Shown piece after piece: positions 59,988-64,000 of a DNA stretch of 64,000 bases. The notes beneath the pieces are model-generated. The model ran no database searches. It was given only the letters and a program-made list of their open reading frames with translations, and was not told the DNA's origin. A program made the translations under genes and the position numbers. Position 1 is the stretch's first letter. Every line of letters starts with the position of its first letter. Location: assembly GCA_964355675.1 (NCBI GenBank), contig CAYHEC010000004.1:62001-126000 (forward strand), written 5' to 3'. The DNA is from CAMBDS01 sp964355675. GTDB taxonomy: Bacteria > Electryoneota > AABM5-125-24 > Hatepunaeales > Hatepunaeaceae.

Positions 59988-61034
59988 TCAGCGATCGACT
60001 ACAAAAGGAAGCTGAGTTCCGCACCCCTTACAGATGTCTTTGTCCAGACCGATCACTTCCACACCAAAATCCCGCCTTTTAATGAGCATAGCGCCACAGT
60101 TCGCACAATTACTGTCTTGTGATCCCGGAGTATCGGCATTGCTAATATAAACGTAATCAAGTCTGGTGCGAGCAAGTTGCAGAGCTTCTGATAGAAATTC
60201 CATCGAAGTCATTTGATTCTCAAATCGATTAGCGGGAAAATAGCGAGTCAAATGTAATGGGATTTTCTTGTCAAGTGAAGCTATCCACTTTACAACCCTT
60301 TCCAGTTTATTCAAATCATCATTTACTTCTGGCACAACTAGATGAGCAATTTCTAGATGTTTCCCCGCTTCGAGAATCATTCTAATTGTCCGCTGAACGT
60401 CTTCCAACCTCCCACCACAATGGGTCACATAGCAAGCATCATCATCAGCTTTGAGATCAATATTAAAAGCATCGGCAATCTTCAAAATATCTCGAAAAGG
60501 CTCTTCTGAAATATACCCATTCGAGATAAATACGTTTACCAACCCACGTTCCTGAAGAATTCTACCGGCATCCATCACATACTCATACCAAATTAAGGGT
60601 TCGGCGTAAGTGTAGGCAACCCCTATACTATCCAATGCATCGACCATGTCGGCAAGCTCTGTCGGCAGCACAGTTCGGGTGGGGGCAGTATTCTGTGTAA
60701 TCTCCCAATTTGCACACCAATCGCAAGATAAGTTGCAACCATTAGGACCGACTGAGAGAATCTCGCTTCCAGGAAAGAAGTGATAAAGCGGTTTCTTCTC
60801 AATAGGATCCAATTGTAGCGAGCAAACCTGTGCATAGTTTATTGCAATAAGCTTGCCGTCGATGACCTGTCGTCCTCCACAGACGCCAATTCCACCCTCG
60901 TCAAGTTTACACCTAACCGGACAGATTTCGCACCGGATTCTTTTTCCATCTTGATAATGATACGGAACCAATACCAAGGGTGTATAAATCGGGTTGAGGT
61001 TATTATTCAACGATAAAATTCCAATTGTTTTCAA
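59988..61034 (-). CDS. amrS: AmrS-type radical SAM protein (AmmeMemoRadiSam system)
   Basis: A 348-residue radical SAM protein. The cluster motif is CNLSCDWC (Cys100, Cys104, Cys107), preceded by the CxxCxxxC-type cysteines CEICPVRCKL that mark this PflA-like subfamily. The middle has YTYAEPLIWYEYVMDAGR and DLKADDDACYV, and the C-terminus is a small zinc ribbon (CANCGAM, CKGCG). The family is named after its frequent neighbours AMMECR1 and Memo, which are absent here. The start is TTG at 61034; the ATG just upstream is out of frame. Function is unknown in most organisms. Confidence 0.88.
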   Translation of the reverse strand: MKTIGILSLNNNLNPIYTPLVLVPYHYQDGKRIRCEICPVRCKLDEGGIGVCGGRQVIDGKLIAINYAQVCSLQLDPIEKKPLYHFFPGSEILSVGPNGCNLSCDWCANWEITQNTAPTRTVLPTELADMVDALDSIGVAYTYAEPLIWYEYVMDAGRILQERGLVNVFISNGYISEEPFRDILKIADAFNIDLKADDDACYVTHCGGRLEDVQRTIRMILEAGKHLEIAHLVVPEVNDDLNKLERVVKWIASLDKKIPLHLTRYFPANRFENQMTSMEFLSEALQLARTRLDYVYISNADTPGSQDSNCANCGAMLIKRRDFGVEVIGLDKDICKGCGTQLPFVVDR

Positions 61035-61092
61035 TGTTCATAGTAGGTACGTGATCTAATAAGGCGTTGTTTGTATTTAAAGAATATAACGA

Positions 61093-62637
61093 TCATAATG
61101 GAATGTTTCCGTGCTTCTTTTTCGGATTGGAATCGACTTTGTTTTTCAACATCTCAAGTGCATCGATCAACACAGACCGAGTACGGCGTGGTTCAATTAC
61201 TTCGTCGATGTATCCTCGTTCTGCCGCAATATATGGGTTTGCAAATATATCCGTATATTCAGAGATCAACTTATTTTCCATTTCCTCAGGATTTTCTGCC
61301 GCGGCAATCTGTTTTGAAAAAATAATCTCAACTGCCCCTTTAGATCCCATTACCGCTATTTCAGCAGAAGGCCAAGCGTAATTGAGGTCGCCGCGAATGT
61401 GTTTAGAGTTCATAACATCATAAGCCCCGCCGTAGGCTTTCCGAGTAATCACCGTAATTTTCGGAACCGTAGCTTCACAATAGGCGTAAAGGAGCTTTGC
61501 CCCATTAGTAATGATTCCACGCCATTCTTGGTCAGTTCCAGGAAGGAATCCTGGGACATCTTCAAACGTTATTAACGGGATGTTAAATGCATCGCAGAAG
61601 CGGATGAATCTTGCACCTTTTCGTGATGAGTCTATATCTAATACTCCAGCTAATACAGCAGGTTGATTAGCAATTACTCCAACTGATCTGCCGCCAAGTC
61701 TTCCAAAACCTACAACGATATTGGCGGCGAAATCCTGGTGAACCTCAAAGAATTCTGCTGAGTCCAGAACTCGAACAATAACTTCTTTGATATCATACGG
61801 TTTATTGGGATTTTCGGGTATTAGAGTATCCAATTGCTCATCTTCGCGATCAGTGGGATCACTCGTCGTAACTGTCGGAGCATCTTCGAGATTATTCGAT
61901 GGAATAAAAGACAATAATTTTTTGATACCTTCAATCGCATCAACTTCATTATCTACGGCAAAATGAGCAACTCCCGATTTACTCGCGTGTGTATCGGCGC
62001 CGCCAAGCTCCTCGGAACTCACCTCTTCATGCGTGACCGTTTTTACAACCTTTGGACCTGTCACAAACATGTAACTTATACCACGAACCATAAACGTAAA
62101 ATCCGTTATTGCAGGAGAATAAACTGCTCCACCTGCACATGGCCCTAATATTGCAGATATTTGCGGAATTACTCCTGAAGCAAGAGTATTTCGAAGGAAT
62201 ATATCCGCATACGCACCAAGTGAAACAACACCTTCCTGCACACGGGCTCCGCCCGAGTCGTTCAAACCGATTACTGGAGCGCCAACCTTCAACGCCATGT
62301 CCATCACTTTGCATATTTTCGCGCCATGTGCCTCAGAAAGTGATCCGCCAAGAACGGTGAAATCCTGAGAGAAGACAAAAACAAGACGACCATTCACTTT
62401 TCCGTAACCAGTCACGACCCCATCGCCAGCAAACCGTTGTTTTTCGAGACCAAAATCACGGGCGCGATGTTGAACAAACATATCGATTTCATGGAAACTC
62501 TCCGGATCCAGAAGTAAATCCAATCGTTCTCTGGCAGTAAGTTTGTCCTTTTCGTGCTGAGCCTCGATACGCTTTATACCACCTCCAAGAAGAGCTTCTT
62601 GTCGGCGTCTTGCTAATTCAAGTAATTTATTGTTCAA
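61093..62637 (-). CDS. acyl-CoA carboxylase carboxyltransferase (PccB/MmdA-like)
   Basis: A 514-residue carboxyltransferase subunit that moves a carboxyl group between biotin and acyl-CoA (propionyl-CoA or methylmalonyl-CoA as the usual substrates). Conserved parts: ARRRQEALLGGGIKRIEAQHEKDKL start, LTARERLDLLLDPESF, DSGGARVQEGVVSLGAYADIF and GPCAGGAVYSPAITDF in the first crotonase half, and PGFLPGTDQEWRGIITNGAKLLYAYCEATVPKITVITRKAYGGAY (in part) in the second, with the C-terminus rich in charged residues. The start is TTG 62637, with GGGAG upstream. No biotin carrier or biotin carboxylase is in the window, so decarboxylase and carboxylase roles cannot be separated. Confidence 0.92.
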   Translation of the reverse strand: MNNKLLELARRRQEALLGGGIKRIEAQHEKDKLTARERLDLLLDPESFHEIDMFVQHRARDFGLEKQRFAGDGVVTGYGKVNGRLVFVFSQDFTVLGGSLSEAHGAKICKVMDMALKVGAPVIGLNDSGGARVQEGVVSLGAYADIFLRNTLASGVIPQISAILGPCAGGAVYSPAITDFTFMVRGISYMFVTGPKVVKTVTHEEVSSEELGGADTHASKSGVAHFAVDNEVDAIEGIKKLLSFIPSNNLEDAPTVTTSDPTDREDEQLDTLIPENPNKPYDIKEVIVRVLDSAEFFEVHQDFAANIVVGFGRLGGRSVGVIANQPAVLAGVLDIDSSRKGARFIRFCDAFNIPLITFEDVPGFLPGTDQEWRGIITNGAKLLYAYCEATVPKITVITRKAYGGAYDVMNSKHIRGDLNYAWPSAEIAVMGSKGAVEIIFSKQIAAAENPEEMENKLISEYTDIFANPYIAAERGYIDEVIEPRRTRSVLIDALEMLKNKVDSNPKKKHGNIPL

Positions 62638-62655
62638 GGATCATATCTCCCAAAA

Positions 62656-64000
62656 TTATGAATCGAGATTGTCTTTGGAGGATGGGATCAATTCATTCCT
62701 CCAAAGCGAATACGGACCACCAAGTTCCTGTGCTAACTTTTCCGCCGCGCTTCGACCGCTTCGAGCCGCACTTTCGATGGTGGCAGGAAGTCCGGTGTTA
62801 AACCAGTCACCAGCGGCATATAAACCGGGAAAATTAAAATAATTGTCGGGACGAAGACGTTCAACTTCCGGCGTCAAAAGTATGGTTGCGCGCACATTTT
62901 TGATGAATCTGTAATTGAGTAATCGAGCAGATCCGGCTTTAGGTAAACGATCTTTCAGATTTTCAATCAGCGACAGCGCCGTCACTTCAGTAGATTTGGT
63001 ATCCTTTTCTACGGCATGACTGATTATAAACGAGACTCGTTTCCATCCTCCAGCTTCAGATTCGCCACGCCCAAAAATCCAATGCAAGTCACATTTATCC
63101 AGATGAGCAAAAGGAATATCGAGGATCGGCAAGTCGAAGGAGCAATGTATGCCAGCTATCGGCGAAAATTGGAAAACTTCAAATTGATTCAGAAATATAT
63201 TCTCAAACGTTTTGCGAGGCAATAATCTTGGAATATCCTTTGGTGAAGCGGCAATAATTATCCCGTCGAAATGCATTTGTTCTGAAACCGTTTGAAGATT
63301 CCACCCTGTTTTCCCCGGATTAATCTCCGTTACGTGACACCCCTTAACAATTTCTACATTTTTCGACATCAAATACTTCTCGGCCGCTTCGCCCACAATT
63401 TCTTTTAGCGGCTTTCGTGGTATCCCAATCATTCCTGAATTTCGCTCTCCTAACAAACCCGCCCGCACTGCTTCTGAAAAAGGTTTTGCCGCTACTAATT
63501 CGAAAGGAGCGTTCATCACGGCCAGGCTGAGCGTCTGAAAAAACTGCCCCACAACTCCTTCGCATGCTCCAGATTGGTTCAAGAGTACTCCAAGGGTTTG
63601 TCCCCCGTCATCATCGGCAACTGTATAAGTCTTGAGTTTATTTAGTGCTTTTACAAGAAGATATTTTTCAGAAAATGTGAGGTAATCAAACTGCACGAGT
63701 GATGTAATTGAACCAACCAATGAATTTGATAAAGAGAAATAATGCCGTTTACCATCACCCATCAGCCACGGAATCCTATCTCCTTGAGTGAAATCAATAT
63801 CCGCGAGTGATCCCCAGAGTTCAAGTAACCTCAAAGCTTCCCGATAGGCGCCGATGAAAAGGTGGGGACCATGATCGAGCCACTCTCCAAAGTCCTTCTC
63901 CCAAAAGGAGGTAGAGCGACCACCTAACGCTCGCGATCGCTCGAATAGAGTTACCTCTAATCCTAACTCGGACAGTCTTGTCGCGGCCGAAAGGCCTGCC
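62656..64000 (-). CDS. HpnE-like FAD-dependent oxidoreductase (5' end outside window)
   Basis: The reading frame is open to the window edge on the minus strand, so the N-terminus is missing. The visible part begins GLSAATRLSELGLEVTLFER, an FAD-binding fold, continues LGGRSTSFWEK, DHGPHLFIGAYREALRLLE and ends with GLYAAGDWFNTGLPATIESA, where the FAD ribityl contact is expected. The DxGxHLxxGAYxExLxLL motif is characteristic of hydroxysqualene dehydroxylase (HpnE), which makes squalene for hopanoids; phytoene desaturase-like enzymes are the alternative. Only about 448 residues are seen. Confidence 0.8.
   Translation of the reverse strand, partial: AGLSAATRLSELGLEVTLFERSRALGGRSTSFWEKDFGEWLDHGPHLFIGAYREALRLLELWGSLADIDFTQGDRIPWLMGDGKRHYFSLSNSLVGSITSLVQFDYLTFSEKYLLVKALNKLKTYTVADDDGGQTLGVLLNQSGACEGVVGQFFQTLSLAVMNAPFELVAAKPFSEAVRAGLLGERNSGMIGIPRKPLKEIVGEAAEKYLMSKNVEIVKGCHVTEINPGKTGWNLQTVSEQMHFDGIIIAASPKDIPRLLPRKTFENIFLNQFEVFQFSPIAGIHCSFDLPILDIPFAHLDKCDLHWIFGRGESEAGGWKRVSFIISHAVEKDTKSTEVTALSLIENLKDRLPKAGSARLLNYRFIKNVRATILLTPEVERLRPDNYFNFPGLYAAGDWFNTGLPATIESAARSGRSAAEKLAQELGGPYSLWRNELIPSSKDNLDS

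Overview
The window reads as a chromosomal segment of an uncultured-type bacterium of the FCB (Fibrobacteres-Chlorobi-Bacteroidetes) side of the tree. The evidence is a 1447-residue secreted protein ending in an NPFN-type C-terminal sorting domain like those of type IX secretion, many TTG, GTG and possibly CTG starts, lipoproteins and outer-membrane barrels (Gram-negative envelope), and multiheme cytochromes. I cannot name a species. No rRNA, prophage, IS element or CRISPR array is seen; one tRNA-Phe is present.

Layout. 1-5753 (+): end of a gamma-glutamyltransferase, cutA, a peroxiredoxin-trxB-lipoprotein-metallohydrolase run. 5884-7308 (-): two small outer-membrane-type proteins. 7571-9549 (+): lipid kinase and aminotransferase. 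9807-13583 (-): precorrin-2 dehydrogenase-like protein, TerC, DUF362, Ogt, tRNA-Phe. 13811-18154 (+): giant gingipain-like secreted protein that lacks a visible catalytic Cys. 18298-31424 (-): methyltransferase, PilT, a PilB/GspE-like protein with its Walker A destroyed, and a chemosensory set (two receiver-kinases, CheY-like, CheA, MCP, CheW), then a GT-C glycosyltransferase and methyltransferase. 31531-37900 (+): TPR protein, CCA-transferase family, Yip1-type membrane protein, orphan DNA methyltransferase, TolC and a LolD/MacB-type ATPase. 38208-40585 (+): RpiR regulator, two microcompartment shell proteins and a class II aldolase with a possible encapsulation helix. 40792-46302 (+): TlpA-like thioredoxin, NfeD protease, ComEC, RNase HII, YraN. 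46403-52969 (-): TolC-MFP-RND efflux operon with cold-shock and PadR genes, and a palindrome inside its promoter. 53294-59711 (+): cytochrome b, 9-heme cytochrome, second cytochrome b, 15-heme and 18-heme NapC/NirT-type cytochromes. 59988-64000 (-): AmrS-like radical SAM enzyme, acyl-CoA carboxylase beta subunit, HpnE-like FAD enzyme (cut by the window edge).

How it works together. The cytochrome block looks like a quinol-oxidising conduit: two b-type subunits with identical histidine spacing pass electrons to 42 CxxCH-type sites (9, 15 and 18) on membrane-anchored periplasmic cytochromes. The PilT/chemosensory block looks like a surface-motility control system with a dead motor-ATPase homologue. 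Hairpins sharing a GTCA-containing core sit at all five convergent gene junctions in the window and probably act as bidirectional terminators.
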